Positions 8,780 to 16,919 of a stretch of DNA of 64,000 bases are shown here, one piece after another (the first letter of the stretch is position 1; every line of letters starts with the position of its first letter). Where the stretch lies: positions 496,001 through 560,000 of the forward strand of contig NZ_MZNT01000002.1 of the NCBI RefSeq assembly GCF_002042965.1, written 5' to 3'. Made by a program: the position numbers and the translations under genes. Below the pieces are notes generated by a model. The model ran no database searches. It saw nothing but the letters and a program-made list of their open reading frames with translations, and had not been told where the DNA came from. Source of the stretch: Paenibacillus sp. 32352. GTDB taxonomy: Bacteria; Bacillota; Bacilli; Paenibacillales; NBRC-103111.

Positions 8780-9075
8780 AAATGCGATGAAGAGAAGAGT
8801 AAATAAATGGATTCTTGAGCAGAGAGCTCCGGCAGCTGAAAAGGAGTGAAGAATTATTTATTGAAAAAAGGCTCAGAGCAGCACATCGGAACCCATGCAC
8901 AAACGGAGATGGTGTGACAGGAGCTCCTGTTATAGAGCTAGAGTATAAGCATTCTTGGCAATGTCGTACTCGAAGAGGCAAATATGGCGACATATGGGCG
9001 AATCTGGGGTGGTACCACGAGCATACAAATCTCGTCCCCAAGACTATCTAAGTCTTGGGGGTGGGATTTTTTTAT
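8780..9075 (+). ncRNA. T-box riboswitch leader of asd, probable lysine specifier
   Basis: The T-box sequence is unmistakable: CTGGGGTGGTACCACGAG at 9004-9021. It is followed by a competing terminator: CCCCAAGACT (9036-9045) pairs with AGTCTTGGGG (9051-9060), then seven T (9066-9072). Stem I starts at about CGATG (8785-8789), pairing with CATCG (8884-8888). The AGTA of the S-turn is at 8798-8801, and the apical loop lies between CTCC (8827-8830) and GGAG (8842-8845). On the 3' side of the specifier loop the sequence reads GAA (8863-8865) then AAA (8866-8868) then A, so the specifier codon is most likely AAA (Lys). Uncharged tRNA would stabilise the antiterminator and turn on asd. Confidence 0.85.
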
Positions 9076-9165
9076 TGCAGTCTCGTGTAACACGATTCAG
9101 ACAACGGATGTATATGATGAAACAAACATAATTTTCATACTAACTTCGAAAGGATTTGAACATCT

Positions 9166-10251
9166 ATGGCGGCAAAATTGAAAGTAGGTATTGTAGGGGG
9201 AACAGGAATGGTGGGACAGCGGTTCGTACAACTGCTCGATCAGCATCCTTGGTTTCAAGTAACGGCAATTGCAGCGAGTGCCGGTTCGGCAGGTAAGACA
9301 TATGAGGAAGCTGTACAAGGCAGATGGAAGCTGTCCAGCTCCATTCCCGAGGATGTGAAGGGCATCGTTGTACAAGATGCGTCCAAAGTGGAAGAGGTTG
9401 CTCAGAATGTCGATTTTATTTTTTGCGCAGTCGAAATGAAGAAGAATGATATTCAAGCGCTGGAAGAGGCTTATGCCAAAACGGGAACGCCAGTTATCTC
9501 CAATAACTCGGCCCATCGCTGGACTCCGGATATTCCAATGGTTATTCCGGAAATCAACCCGGGGCATATCGAAATTATTGAAGCGCAAAGAAAACGTCTG
9601 GGAACATCCACCGGTTTTATTGCCGTTAAGCCTAACTGCTCCATTCAGAGCTATGTGCCTGCTCTTAACGCGCTTCTCGATTTCAATCCGACAACCGTGG
9701 TTGCGTCCACCTATCAAGCTATTTCCGGAGCGGGCAAAAACTTCACCGATTGGCCGGAAATGCTGGACAATGTCATTCCTTACATCGGCGGAGAGGAAGA
9801 GAAGAGCGAGCAGGAGCCGCTGCGTATTTGGGGCAGCATTGTAAATAATGAGATCGTGAAAGCTAGCGCGCCATTAATTACTACCCAATGTATTCGCGTA
9901 CCTGTTACGGACGGACACTTGGCAACGGTATTCGTATCGTTCGAAAAAAAGCCTTCTAAAGACGAAATCTTGAGCCGTTGGCTGAACTTCAAAGGACGTC
10001 CGCAGGAGCTTGAGCTCCCAAGCGCACCAAAGCAATTCATTACTTATTTCGAGGAAGAGAACAGACCGCAAACCAAACTGGATCGCGACATTGAGCGCGG
10101 TATGGGCGTTTCGGTAGGCAGATTGCGCGAGGATTCCCTGTATGATTTTAAATTTGTAGGTCTGTCCCATAATACTTTGCGCGGCGCCGCAGGCGGTGCG
10201 GTCTTGATTGCCGAGCTTCTTAAAGCGGAAGGCTATATTCAAGCTAAGTAA
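9166..10251 (+). CDS. asd: Aspartate-semialdehyde dehydrogenase
   Basis: 361 residues, the longer archaeal/fungal type of Asd rather than the ~340-residue Bacillus type. It has an N-terminal Rossmann motif 'GIVGGTGMVGQRF' (residues 8-20) for NADP, catalytic Cys158 in 'KPNCSIQ', 'AISGAGK' and 'CIRVPVTDGH' with His251. It converts aspartyl phosphate to aspartate semialdehyde, the branch point to lysine, diaminopimelate, methionine and threonine. It stands alone rather than in a dap operon and is controlled by the T-box leader immediately upstream. The ATG at 9166 has only a weak AAAGGA site (9149-9154). A strong terminator follows. Confidence 0.95.
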   Translation: MAAKLKVGIVGGTGMVGQRFVQLLDQHPWFQVTAIAASAGSAGKTYEEAVQGRWKLSSSIPEDVKGIVVQDASKVEEVAQNVDFIFCAVEMKKNDIQALEEAYAKTGTPVISNNSAHRWTPDIPMVIPEINPGHIEIIEAQRKRLGTSTGFIAVKPNCSIQSYVPALNALLDFNPTTVVASTYQAISGAGKNFTDWPEMLDNVIPYIGGEEEKSEQEPLRIWGSIVNNEIVKASAPLITTQCIRVPVTDGHLATVFVSFEKKPSKDEILSRWLNFKGRPQELELPSAPKQFITYFEEENRPQTKLDRDIERGMGVSVGRLREDSLYDFKFVGLSHNTLRGAAGGAVLIAELLKAEGYIQAK

Positions 10252-10304
10252 TCAGTGAGTGAGATCATTCAGGCTATAAGCAGCTAGTAAAAAGCTCTGG
10301 ACGA

Positions 10305-10355
10305 ATCGGCCCCAGCCAGTATTCTTTAAAGATACGGGCTGGGGCCGATGTTTAT
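10305..10355 (+). terminator. Intrinsic terminator after asd
   Basis: ATCGGCCCCAGCC (10305-10317) pairs with GGCTGGGGCCGAT (10337-10349), a perfect 13-bp stem followed by GTTTATTT. It also separates asd from the convergent kinase gene. Confidence 0.85.
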
Positions 10356-10406
10356 TTAATGAAGAAACCTCTCCCGGTCAGGAGAGGATGATTTTTTCGC
10401 CTCCTG

Positions 10407-13400
10407 CTATTGATCCTTACCGGCTTCGAGGGGCTTTCCGCTATCGGGAATAACGAACGATACGGTCGTTCCTTCGTTGATCCTACTGACTATAGACAAG
10501 CCGTGTCCGTATAGCTGGGTCAGCCTTCGATGGGTGTTGGAAATACCAATCCCCCGCCTTGCATTGCTGGAAGGATTTAATAGCTGAGCGGCCCTTTCCT
10601 GATCCATTCCTTTACCGTTGTCTTGGACTTCAATAAAGGCGAGGTTTTCTTGGCGGCTAATGCTTAGACGTACTGTACCCCCTAAATTCCTGCTTAATAG
10701 GCCGTGAATTACGGCATTTTCGATGAGCGGCTGAATAGAGAGGGGAGGGAGCAGAAGCCCTTCAATGTTCGGGTCAACCTCCCATTGTATAGATAGCCTC
10801 TCCCCAAAACGCTCCTGTTCGATATACAAGTAGGATTTGACAAGCTCCAGTTCATGCTCAAGCTCAACCAGTTCATCCGTGTTCAAATAGTCAAAGCTAA
10901 TCCGAAGGAAGGATGCAAAGGCGTCGCCGAGCTTCCGCATTTTTTCTGTATCTATATCACTTAGCGCCATTAGCGCACTTAACGTATTGAACAGAAAATG
11001 AGGATGGATTTGCGCTTGCAGATAAGCAGCCTCTATTCGCAACCGTTCATCTATAGATTGCTTCAGTGCTGTCAACGCTCGGATTCGATATTTAAGCTCC
11101 GTTGAGTCAACAGGCTTGGTAATATAATCGTTGGCTCCAGCCATAAATCCGGTATAGATATCGGCGGGCTGGGTACGGGCGGTCAACAGTAGGATGGGAA
11201 GATCGGATACCGAATACCGTTCCCTTACTTTTTGCGTCAGCTCATAGCCGGAGGTATGAGGCATCATGACATCGGTAATCAGCAAATCCCATTGCTTGGT
11301 CTCCAGCAATTCCAACGCTTCCCGAGCTGAATGAACTGTAGTAATGTTGTACGATTCCGCCGACAGGATTCCCTCCAGTACACTAAGATTGATCGGGTCA
11401 TCGTCAACGGCAAGTATATGGATGCTTTTCGAGTTCACAATCGACGGAATGATGACGGAGGCTGCCAGTTCTCCTATGGAATCTGCAAACGGTGCTCCCG
11501 TATTCACAAATCCTGCCGCTTCGGGAACGGACTGCTGAATATCTTGCTGCAGAGGAGAATTCATTTCGTCGGTTATAGGAAGATCGAAGCTGAATACAGA
11601 GCCTTCGCCCAATTGGGATCGAACCGATAACGTACCGCCGTGCAGCTCCACCAGCTGCTTGCAGATGCTTAACCCAAGGCCGATGCCTCCTCTGTCACTA
11701 ACTCCATAAGCTCCTTGCTCGTAAGGTAAGAAGATACGGGCTTGTGTTTCCTCGTCCATTCCAATTCCGGTATCCGATACATGAAGGATAGCCCGGCCTT
11801 CCCTCATGTCAGCGGAAACGGATATGATCCCTTGTTCCGTGTATTTGATCGCATTATGTAATAAGTTATATAATATCTGCACCAGTCTTTTTTCATCAGC
11901 CATGACCGGCGGAAGCTTCTCGCTTATATCCATATGCAGCTGTATGGGCTTCGTACCGGTCATAAAGGAAAGCATGCCGATAACTCCAGGGACGACGGAC
12001 TGAACGAGCAAGGGTTCCTTACTCAGCGTGAGTCTTTGCTCTTGAAGCTGCGCTACATCAAGAAGATCTCCTAGCATATGAGACATGCGGTTACTGATCG
12101 TGATCAACAGCTCCATATCCTTTAGGCTGCTCCCGTTCAAATTGTCTTTTTCCTTCGTAACCACAGTCCGTGCGATATTCATAATTCCATGAAGCGGTGT
12201 CCTCAGCTCGTGAGACGTGTTGGCGAGAAACTGATCTTTTAACTTGTCCGCTCTTTTGAGCTGCTCATTAAGCTTGGCGTTTTCACTGGATTTACGGAAA
12301 TATTTTTTAAACCAATATGTGGAAAACCCTGTAATAGCTGCTAAGATATCCAATGGATAATAGACTGTTGTGACATTGGAAACGGCTTCTATCAAGCTCC
12401 ATGTTACGTTGGATAGGATAGCAACGGCTGTAAGCATCAGGAAGATGATGTCTTTATCGGCTTGTTTTTTGAAGATCATTGTACCGACAATATAAATAAA
12501 CCAAGCAAACGCAAGTAAGTAATATACATGGAAGACTTGATAATATGTCGCTGTATGAACCCATGAAGCAGGGGCAACAACCAGGAATCCTGAATAAATG
12601 GCAACGGCCGCTAGATAGATGCGAAGGCCCAGGTTTCCAGGTGGAGCTGCAGCGAACTTTCTGAAAAGAAGTAGAATAAATACATTTTGCCACAAAAGAG
12701 CAAGCAGCCGGAGCTTGATAGCCCAAGCGTAATTGACAGGCAGCCATAGCAAGAGCACGTTATCGTGCCCGGCAAGCACGGCAATACCGACCGACACCGT
12801 TAACAAGCCAGTGATCAGCAAAGCCCTCTCATGACGGTTGAATATAAATAGAATAATTGCATATAAACCATGGAGCAGCAGAATAAGAAATATAACCAGC
12901 TGAAATCCAATGGAATACCATCGTACATAGTCGATAGAAGCTTGGGAGCCGAAGCGAAAAGACTTCAGGATCCCGCCGGAGTGGGGGTCGTCAAAGTTCG
13001 CTGCCCGAATAAGCAATTCTATCTCAGTAGTCCCTTCTATAGAATAAGTTGAAGTGTAGGACACATTCCAAGGCACATAGTCATTCGGGTTTGCCGCAGG
13101 GTTGCCCATACCGCCAACAGTAACTCCGTTAAGTTCTATTGCCGAGGATGCCTGGATACCTTGAAACCACAAAGCGACCGGCTGCTTTAAAGGATCAATA
13201 AGTATGCGCAGCCGATATGTACCGTATCCGTAGGAAGAACCGGACTCATCATCCAGCAAGCTTCCCCAGTCTCCCGGAACTTGTATGGCTGCTGCCTGAT
13301 TTGACCCGGTCCGAATATCCTGACTTGTCAGTAATTGATTTGGGTAAAATTCCCATTCGCCGTCGAGCAAGAAGGAAGCGGTTTGATCCAGATTAAATCC

Positions 13401-13550
13401 GCGGAGATCCAGCACGCCATGGTCGGGGCGAGGCTCGCTCAAAGTAAGAAAAGCTTGGTTCCACGCCAGACGCAGGCCGAGAAGAAAGCTTAAGAAGAGG
13501 ATTAAAATAACCCCATATCGAATTGAGGTTCTAGCGTTTATTGTTTTCAT
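10407..13550 (-). CDS. Hybrid sensor kinase: 7TMR-DISM, HisKA-HATPase, receiver, second LytS-type kinase
   Basis: 1047 residues. The N-terminal ~200 residues follow one TM segment and form an extracellular sugar-binding-like jelly roll ('GVLDLRGFNL...FLLDGEWEFYPNQLL'). Seven TM helices (~205-400) give the 7TMR-DISM class. A first kinase follows: H-box 'ANTSHELRTPLHGI' with His at about 445, and an ATPase with 'NLLHNAIKYT' and 'GGIGLGLSIC'. A receiver comes next (phospho-Asp near 760 in 'ITDVMMPHTSGYE', Lys in 'ITKPVD'). The last part is a second kinase of LytS/YesM type ('QAQIHPHFLFNTL', His near 850; ATPase 'PLIENAVIHG'). Two kinase cores in one chain is a complex but known Paenibacillus layout. 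No clear Shine-Dalgarno precedes the ATG, and no dedicated response regulator is adjacent. Confidence 0.9.
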   Translation of the reverse strand: MKTINARTSIRYGVILILFLSFLLGLRLAWNQAFLTLSEPRPDHGVLDLRGFNLDQTASFLLDGEWEFYPNQLLTSQDIRTGSNQAAAIQVPGDWGSLLDDESGSSYGYGTYRLRILIDPLKQPVALWFQGIQASSAIELNGVTVGGMGNPAANPNDYVPWNVSYTSTYSIEGTTEIELLIRAANFDDPHSGGILKSFRFGSQASIDYVRWYSIGFQLVIFLILLLHGLYAIILFIFNRHERALLITGLLTVSVGIAVLAGHDNVLLLWLPVNYAWAIKLRLLALLWQNVFILLLFRKFAAAPPGNLGLRIYLAAVAIYSGFLVVAPASWVHTATYYQVFHVYYLLAFAWFIYIVGTMIFKKQADKDIIFLMLTAVAILSNVTWSLIEAVSNVTTVYYPLDILAAITGFSTYWFKKYFRKSSENAKLNEQLKRADKLKDQFLANTSHELRTPLHGIMNIARTVVTKEKDNLNGSSLKDMELLITISNRMSHMLGDLLDVAQLQEQRLTLSKEPLLVQSVVPGVIGMLSFMTGTKPIQLHMDISEKLPPVMADEKRLVQILYNLLHNAIKYTEQGIISVSADMREGRAILHVSDTGIGMDEETQARIFLPYEQGAYGVSDRGGIGLGLSICKQLVELHGGTLSVRSQLGEGSVFSFDLPITDEMNSPLQQDIQQSVPEAAGFVNTGAPFADSIGELAASVIIPSIVNSKSIHILAVDDDPINLSVLEGILSAESYNITTVHSAREALELLETKQWDLLITDVMMPHTSGYELTQKVRERYSVSDLPILLLTARTQPADIYTGFMAGANDYITKPVDSTELKYRIRALTALKQSIDERLRIEAAYLQAQIHPHFLFNTLSALMALSDIDTEKMRKLGDAFASFLRISFDYLNTDELVELEHELELVKSYLYIEQERFGERLSIQWEVDPNIEGLLLPPLSIQPLIENAVIHGLLSRNLGGTVRLSISRQENLAFIEVQDNGKGMDQERAAQLLNPSSNARRGIGISNTHRRLTQLYGHGLSIVSRINEGTTVSFVIPDSGKPLEAGKDQ

Positions 13551-13719
13551 AATACAAGCATTTCGACATAATCTGCGCTTATTCCTTTTTTATTGCAGGA
13601 TTGGAATTGGCCGCTGATAAAAGTATAGCCAAGGCAGGGTATGTTATGTGGTGGCTTTCATGTTTTTTGGGAAGATTACATTAGAATAGAACAGGATATT
13701 GGTGAAAGCGGGGAACATC

Positions 13720-14286
13720 ATGAAAGCATTGGACTTGGACTACCAAATAATCGATGAGTGGGATGAAGTTCTATGGTCATCTGTAGAGCCGATTTACGAG
13801 CAGGCCTTTCCAATAGGCGGGAGGAAGAGCAGGGATATCGTTCGCCGGATGTTCAGCAGAAAAATGTGTCAGCTGCATACCATCTCGCGAGGCTCCGAGT
13901 TTATTGGTATGGCATTAAGCGGCATCGATAAGCAAGCAGGCGCGTTACTGATCGACTACTTGGCGATTAGATCTGAAGTACGGGGCGAAGGGAACGGAAG
14001 ATGCTTTCTGGACCGAATAAAGGAATGGGCACGAACGCATGCAGAATGCAAAGGGATTATCGTCGAAGTGGAGGCAGAACCGACAGAGGAGAACAAAAGG
14101 CGAGTCCAATTCTGGGAAGCCAATGGATTTCATCTTACCGATTATGTACATCATTATATATGGGTGCCGGAGCCCTATCGGGCTATGTACTTAAACTTCA
14201 ATGAAGAAGACCGTCTGCCGGAGGATGGGGAGCAGCTCTTTCACAGCATTACCCGTTTTCATGAAAAGGCCTATCGGCGGAACTAA
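13720..14286 (+). CDS. GNAT family N-acetyltransferase
   Basis: 188 residues from ATG 13720; a TTG at 13699 is in frame but has no ribosome site, and the ATG has only a weak GCGGGG. The acetyl-CoA-binding core is visible as '[29 protein letters not shown]' (motif A, given in parts: '[11 protein letters not shown]'), followed by '[11 protein letters not shown]' and '[13 protein letters not shown]', the usual beta4-alpha3 and 'FYxxxGF' elements. The substrate is unknown. The gene stands alone. Confidence 0.85.
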   Translation: MKALDLDYQIIDEWDEVLWSSVEPIYEQAFPIGGRKSRDIVRRMFSRKMCQLHTISRGSEFIGMALSGIDKQAGALLIDYLAIRSEVRGEGNGRCFLDRIKEWARTHAECKGIIVEVEAEPTEENKRRVQFWEANGFHLTDYVHHYIWVPEPYRAMYLNFNEEDRLPEDGEQLFHSITRFHEKAYRRN

Positions 14287-14313
14287 CACATTCGTTACAT
14301 ATAAGAATAAAAA

Positions 14314-14339
14314 AGGGTGCGGGATTCCCCCGTCACCCT
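14314..14339 (-). terminator. Intrinsic terminator of the glycine-zipper gene (- strand)
   Basis: AGGGTG (14314-14319) pairs with CACCCT (14334-14339), with an inner CGGG/CCCG. On the - strand it is followed by TTTTTTATT. It lies between convergent genes and may serve both. Confidence 0.7.
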
Positions 14340-14357
14340 AATTGTCATGTCAACCGA

Positions 14358-14597
14358 TTAGCGATGATTGTCGTTATTCTCATCAGCAGCAGCATTATTG
14401 CCGCCGACGTTCTCGCCAGCTTGGTTACCCAGCGCTGCGCCTACAACACCGCCTACAACCGTTCCTACCGGTCCTAGTGCCGAACCGACAATCGCACCTA
14501 CAGCGCCTCCGCCTACCGTTCCTACAGCTTCACCCACGTCGTTACTGCTTATTGCATCAGCTTCTTCATTGTGATTGCGTTCTTTATCCTTTGCCAT
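14358..14597 (-). CDS. Small glycine-zipper protein
   Basis: 79 residues starting at ATG 14597, chosen because GAGGTG lies ten bases upstream; the longer frame from 14648 lacks a site. The N-terminus is charged ('MAKDKERNHNEEADA'). The centre is a glycine zipper, 'GEAVGTVGGGAVGAIVGSAL' then 'GPVGTVVGGVVGAALG', with GxxxG spacing, and the tail is Asn/Asp rich. Such segments insert in or pack against membranes. Related short proteins are widespread in spore-forming Firmicutes without known function. The 128-residue frame on the other strand is a shadow. Confidence 0.75.
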   Translation of the reverse strand: MAKDKERNHNEEADAISSNDVGEAVGTVGGGAVGAIVGSALGPVGTVVGGVVGAALGNQAGENVGGNNAAADENNDNHR

Positions 14598-14804
14598 GCT
14601 ATCATGCACCTCACTTTTGTCATTATGGGAAAACAACGAATTTGACATTTCCCAAACTTTATCATGCCCTAAACGCTTTATTCAGATTCCTCCAGCGAAA
14701 AGGGGGAAGGGAAAAGTTACGTGCATGAAGGCGCCGGGACTATCCCATTCTAATGAGGGGTGCACAGGGAATCCTGACCGACACGATGATGGAGGTGAAT
14801 GGTT

Positions 14805-14945
14805 ATGCCTAAAGGCAAAAAGAAAAACGAAGGGAATAAGTACAATTCCAACCCGAATTATGCAGATCAAGTGATTGACAATTATGAGGGACATCCAGCG
14901 CAAAATAATCCTCGAGAGAGCGATGATACGTTCCGTCATAAATAA
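14805..14945 (+). CDS. Small hydrophilic protein, 46 residues
   Basis: ATG 14805 follows GGAGGTGAATGGTT with good spacing and the frame ends at TAA 14943-14945, directly before a strong terminator. The product is rich in Lys, Asn, Asp and Gly ('MPKGKKKNEGNKYNSNPNYA', then 'DQVIDNYEG' and 'ESDDTFRHK'), with no membrane segment. Its size and composition recall minor small spore proteins of Bacillaceae, but I do not recognise a named family. Confidence 0.65.
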   Translation: MPKGKKKNEGNKYNSNPNYADQVIDNYEGHPAQNNPRESDDTFRHK

Positions 14946-14956
14946 TCAAGCTACAG

Positions 14957-14989
14957 GACAAAGCAGCCAACGCAATTGGCTGCTTTGTC
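14957..14989. terminator. Intrinsic terminator between convergent small genes
   Basis: GACAAAGCAGCCAA (14957-14970) pairs perfectly with TTGGCTGCTTTGTC (14976-14989) around a 5-nt loop. The T-tract is interrupted, so efficiency is uncertain. Confidence 0.65.
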
Positions 14990-15008
14990 TGTCCCTAAAG
15001 GGTAAAAA

Positions 15009-15458
15009 CTAGCAGGGAGTACCCGTATAGTCCGCCGTCACAAATACCCCAACAGGGGGGAGGCTGGTGCTGGCCGGTGCGCCTTGCTCCTGTTGAGTCA
15101 AACAGGTGTTGGTGGTCGCAATCCAGGTGCCTCGTTCCCCCGCTTGAATGGAAGGCGGCATCATGAGAAGAGAGCCGTTCAGGACATAATGCCGGGTGCG
15201 AATGGCTGGGTCGTCATAATTACTCAGAGTTCCAATGAAACGGGCATACGGAGAAGAGAAGCTGATCTGTCCGCTGCCGGAATTCCAGAAGCCTTCAATA
15301 GGAATCGGAGTTCCCCGAAAATTAACCGTGCCTGTGAATCTCCCGTTGGTTTCGATGGAGTATATGTTGAGTTCTCCCCAGACAACAGGTCTTCCTCCGG
15401 CAAAAGCATTGATTCCCCAACGTGAGGGTGTTGGGATAGTAACCTGCCTTGTTTGCAA
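15009..15458 (-). CDS. Hypothetical beta-rich protein
   Basis: About 149 residues. The longest frame begins at GTG 15467, but the ribosome-like AAAGGGAGTGA runs straight into it, so TTG 15458, at normal spacing, is more likely. The sequence is predicted to be mostly beta strands ('RPVVWGELNIYSIETNGRFT', 'GTVNFRGTPIPIEGFWNS', 'RFIGTLSNYDDPAIRTRHYV'), like a compact barrel or jelly roll. There is no signal peptide. Two Cys occur near the end ('TNTCLTQQ', final 'GTPC'). I do not recognise the family. The promoter-side gap to 15700 (about 230 bp) shows no clear elements. Confidence 0.65.
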   Translation of the reverse strand: MQTRQVTIPTPSRWGINAFAGGRPVVWGELNIYSIETNGRFTGTVNFRGTPIPIEGFWNSGSGQISFSSPYARFIGTLSNYDDPAIRTRHYVLNGSLLMMPPSIQAGERGTWIATTNTCLTQQEQGAPASTSLPPVGVFVTADYTGTPC

Positions 15459-15699
15459 CGCTGTCACTCCCTTTGAATCACAAATAATATCGTGCAGTAC
15501 AGCAAAGATGACTGTAAAGTCTCTGCCGCTGGCTACATTTATGATATGGGGCTCATGCCTATATGGGAACTATTACGAGGCAAATATTTGCGAAGTCTCC
15601 TTAACCATGTTTATGCGCTCACCTGATCTGCCCAAATAAGGAAACTATCGCCTTTCCGCTGCGTCTAAATGATTGTAACGGAAGGGAGGGCCAATAAGA

Positions 15700-16704
15700 A
15701 TGAAATTTATCCATCGCATATTTTTTCTTTTATCTTTAGTCTGGTTCACTTGTTCGATTCCCTTGCATTTATTTGCGGCAGGGGAAGAAGAGCTAAAGCC
15801 GAATATGCTGACCTTAACGGAGTCCACAGCTCTATACGAGGAGCCGAATCTTTCATCCCCCACGGGAGTGGAGCTTACGCCGCAAACGGTAAAACTGGCA
15901 GGCTCTAATAGAAGCAAGCAGCCCATGTGGGACGATACCGCTTGGTATCAAATTGAGACTTGGTTAGGAAATAAGTGGATCTATGTCTCTAAGGCCATTC
16001 CGTTCCGGGCATATACCGCCAAGGAGCCGCCTGCTTTGCTCATGAAGGAGACGGAGCTGTACGATGCCCCGTTCTTGGATAGAGGCACTGGAATTAAAAT
16101 TGCTCCACAATATGTAGACCGCAATTCCTTTGTACAAAACTACTTTCGCATCTCGACATGGTTGGGAGAGAAGTGGATTCCTATCGATGAACTGGTCATT
16201 GTTCCACAGCCCATGGAACCCAAGCCTTTGAAGCTCATGCCGGGCAGTCCCGTCTATGACAAGGCTGACTACAGCTCGAAGCCGGCCAGGATCATGGAAA
16301 CGCCGGTCATGGTCGTCGCATTTGAGAAATACCAGCGCTGGTATCATATCCATACCGAGAATGGGGATGCATGGTACAGTCCCTTTATCGGACCTTCAGA
16401 CAAAGTGGCGCTGGCCGATAAGGAGCTGAATGTACCTGAGGGGACACCCATCAGGGAATATGCATTCGATACCTATCCGCTCCGCTCGTTATGCCAGCTT
16501 TCAGCCCAAACCATTCGGGCCTATGAGAAACGCGGAGACTGGTACCATGTTCAGGCTTGCGGCTCGGATGGATGGGTGTTGGTTCCGGATCCTGCTTTTC
16601 GGATCACGGATGAAACACAGCGGATTTCCTTAGATATTCAATCGATACGCTGGGATGGGGAAAGGACGATTTTGCAAGGCAGACTGAAACTACCGAGAGC
16701 CTGA
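15700..16704 (+). CDS. Secreted protein with SH3-like repeats, 3' end frameshifted
   Basis: 334 residues as read. A signal peptide covers residues 1-27 ('FFLLSLVWFTCSIPLHLFAA'). Four or five SH3-like (GW/SH3_3-type) repeats follow, each with a 'TxLYxxP' strand and a 'WYxIxTWLGxKWI' strand: 'STALYEEPN...AWYQIETWLGNKWI', 'TELYDAPF...YFRISTWLGEKWI', 'SPVYDKAD...WYHIHTENGDAWY', 'DWYHVQACGSDGWV'. Such domains bind cell-wall polymers. The frame stops at 16704 in a tail 'LKLPRA', but the neighbouring frame carries on with sensible coding sequence to 16919 (see next entry), so the gene appears to have lost one base near 16683. Confidence 0.8.
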   Translation: MKFIHRIFFLLSLVWFTCSIPLHLFAAGEEELKPNMLTLTESTALYEEPNLSSPTGVELTPQTVKLAGSNRSKQPMWDDTAWYQIETWLGNKWIYVSKAIPFRAYTAKEPPALLMKETELYDAPFLDRGTGIKIAPQYVDRNSFVQNYFRISTWLGEKWIPIDELVIVPQPMEPKPLKLMPGSPVYDKADYSSKPARIMETPVMVVAFEKYQRWYHIHTENGDAWYSPFIGPSDKVALADKELNVPEGTPIREYAFDTYPLRSLCQLSAQTIRAYEKRGDWYHVQACGSDGWVLVPDPAFRITDETQRISLDIQSIRWDGERTILQGRLKLPRA

Positions 16705-16919
16705 ACAGCCTGGATCATCCTGTATCCTTCGAGCTTCTTTATTTGGATGCCAATGCGAACGAACTTGGGCGAATGATAGGAAATATCGATTCGATGGATT
16801 CAGGAGATATCAATGAGCTGACGCTGAAATCGGAGGGCAATCTGTCAAGCTATTCGAATATGGTTCTCCGCTATGTAGATTCCGTTTATCCAGATTTATC
16901 AACTCATCCCGCGAACTAG
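16683..16919 (+). pseudogene. Displaced C-terminal part of the SH3-repeat protein
   Basis: In the frame one base back, translation continues as 'TETTESLNSLDHPVSFELLY' then 'LDANANELGRMIGNIDSMDS' and on to TAG at 16917-16919, with no stop and normal codon use. Adding one A at 16683 (AGA-CTG read as AGA-ACT-GAA) would fuse it smoothly to 'TILQGR' of the upstream frame, giving a ~406-residue protein. It is either a real 1-nt deletion or an assembly/sequencing error. It overlaps the end of the convergent gene by 21 bp. Confidence 0.7.

Noticed and set aside
14342..14728. 128-residue + frame over the glycine-zipper gene
   Set aside because: Pro/His/Arg-rich antisense artefact with no start signal; the - strand gene has RBS and terminator.
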